A stretch of 13,695 nt of DNA. It comes from DATDRS01 sp035291605. GTDB lineage: Bacteria; Chloroflexota; Anaerolineae; Anaerolineales; UBA6663. The notes under the pieces were generated by a model. It ran no database searches. It was not told the origin of the DNA and was given only the letters and a program-made list of their open reading frames with translations. The translations under genes and the position numbers were made by a program. The stretch spans positions 1 through 13,695 of the forward strand of contig DATDRS010000235.1 of assembly GCA_035291605.1 (NCBI GenBank), read 5' to 3'. Position 1 is the stretch's first letter, and each line of letters opens with the position of its first letter. Positions 12,904 through 13,695 of the stretch are shown in pieces.

Positions 12904-13623
12904 ATGGCTACCACTACTTCCAAAGGCGACAAGGCCACGACAATGAACGGTTTTCCGGCGACTTCGGTGACGGCCCGATGGCTCGCGCTCGGCGCCGTCG
13001 CCGGCCCAATCCTATTGACACTCGCCTGGATAGTTCTGGGCTTAATGCGCCCGGCCACGAAGAACGAGTGGGGAGTGTCGGGGGGGATTACCGGGATGAT
13101 TACCCAACCCTTCAGCGGCCTTGGCATTGGTTCCAACGGCTTTCTCTTCAACGCTGCCTTCTTGCTGAATGGGCTCCTAATTCTGGCCGGTGTGTTCGGC
13201 GTGTTCCAGACCATCGAGGCGAGCGGCCGGTCGGCGGCGCGCAGGGCTTGTGCCGTGTTGCTCGCGCTATCGGGGCTGGGATCGGTGATGTGTGCCATCT
13301 TCACCTTGGAGTCGTTCTTCCTCCACATGACCGGCTTCATTCTGGGCTGCGGGATCCCAGTGCTGAGCTTCCTGGCTACAGGATTTTTTCTCCGCAGCAT
13401 CCCGCGCTGGCGGCGGTTCGGTACTTGGCTATTATTAGGCAGTCCGCTGACGCTCCTGCTACTGGTGCTCTTCTTCCTTACCTTCCATTACGATACGATG
13501 GCCGCTGGGCTTGGCGTGGCGGGCCTGACAGAGCGCATCTTGGTCATCGAGGTTCAGGCCTGGTATGTGGCCATGGGATGGTTGGCCTTCCGCCGCCCAG
13601 AGCAGGTCGGCCTCGCGCTGTAA
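12904..13623 (+). CDS. DUF998-family integral membrane protein
   Basis: The 239-residue protein has about six hydrophobic segments. It carries ISxPxSGLGIG-like text (MITQPFSGLGIGSNGFLFNA), then LNGLLILAGVFGVFQ, and ends with GVAGLTERILVIEVQAWYVA, which are recognisable DUF998 features. The function of the family is not established. The ATG at 12904 has AGGAG at 12891-12895, an ideal ribosome-binding site. It is transcribed from a promoter covered by two TetR operator palindromes, so it is likely induced by a ligand of the TetR protein, and a role in resistance or transport is possible (inference). It is followed by a likely DUF1761 gene, suggesting an operon. Confidence 0.88.
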   Translation: MATTTSKGDKATTMNGFPATSVTARWLALGAVAGPILLTLAWIVLGLMRPATKNEWGVSGGITGMITQPFSGLGIGSNGFLFNAAFLLNGLLILAGVFGVFQTIEASGRSAARRACAVLLALSGLGSVMCAIFTLESFFLHMTGFILGCGIPVLSFLATGFFLRSIPRWRRFGTWLLLGSPLTLLLLVLFFLTFHYDTMAAGLGVAGLTERILVIEVQAWYVAMGWLAFRRPEQVGLAL

Positions 13624-13664
13624 GGTTCAATCGAATCAACACAAAAAAGGCGGACTACAGATTT

Positions 13665-13695
13665 ATGCTTGGAATAAACTATTTGGCCGTCGTCG
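13665..13695 (+). CDS. Start of a probable DUF1761-type membrane protein (partial, 5' end only)
   Basis: From the ATG at 13665 the reading gives MLGINYLAVV. The INYLAVxVAA opening is typical of DUF1761 proteins. AAAGGCGG upstream could be the ribosome-binding site at somewhat long spacing. Only ten residues are in the window, so family assignment rests on this short match. It lies 41 bp after the DUF998 gene and would be in the same operon. Confidence 0.5.
   Translation, partial: MLGINYLAVV

Overview
The window looks like chromosome of an Anaerolineae-type Chloroflexota bacterium. I infer this from four things: high GC content; Thr/Pro-rich lipoproteins with beta-propeller or stress-response-like modules; two DUF2085 membrane proteins; and a short repeat (read as RLRSGQA, FGFAQGR or ALSEAEG depending on frame) plus a DDE transposase type that I associate with that phylum. 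No rRNA gene, tRNA gene or CRISPR array was seen.

Region 1 (1-7635, all minus strand) is a long co-directional envelope cluster. In transcription order it holds a TolB/PD40-like lipoprotein, a seven-repeat Reg_prop-type propeller lipoprotein, a two-module lipoprotein, a YtkA/FixH-like membrane-anchored protein, a DUF2085 membrane protein, a Tat-type L,D-transpeptidase, a rhodanese lipoprotein, a second and divergent DUF2085 protein, and the receiver domain of a NarL-type response regulator cut by the window edge. Several junctions are tight: 1-bp and 4-bp overlaps, and gaps of 7 and 11 bp. A promoter with a 13-bp palindrome over its -10 box lies before the L,D-transpeptidase and may start a sub-operon. 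Nearly all these proteins act at or outside the membrane.

Region 2 (7636-9047) is eroded. It has the C-terminal end of a transposase with a frameshift, then a SAM-dependent methyltransferase gene broken by a one-base frameshift near its 3' end.

Region 3 (9210-11912) pairs an Lrp/AsnC regulator (minus) with a divergent RhtA/EamA-type exporter (plus), followed by an M29-like aminopeptidase gene that looks lower in GC. This reads as an amino-acid release and export module under an Lrp regulator. Just after the aminopeptidase lies a roughly 120-bp hairpin-rich element whose ends resemble integron attC boxes.

Region 4 (12025-13695) is a TetR-family repressor (minus) divergent from a DUF998 membrane protein (plus). 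The shared intergenic region has a clear promoter and two TAAC-N3-GTTA palindromes 20 bp apart. The start of a probable DUF1761 membrane protein follows at the window end.

I do not see a wholly new defence or mobile system here. The best candidates for follow-up are the attC-like element, the two DUF2085 genes around an L,D-transpeptidase/rhodanese pair, and the repeat inserted in frame in the L,D-transpeptidase.
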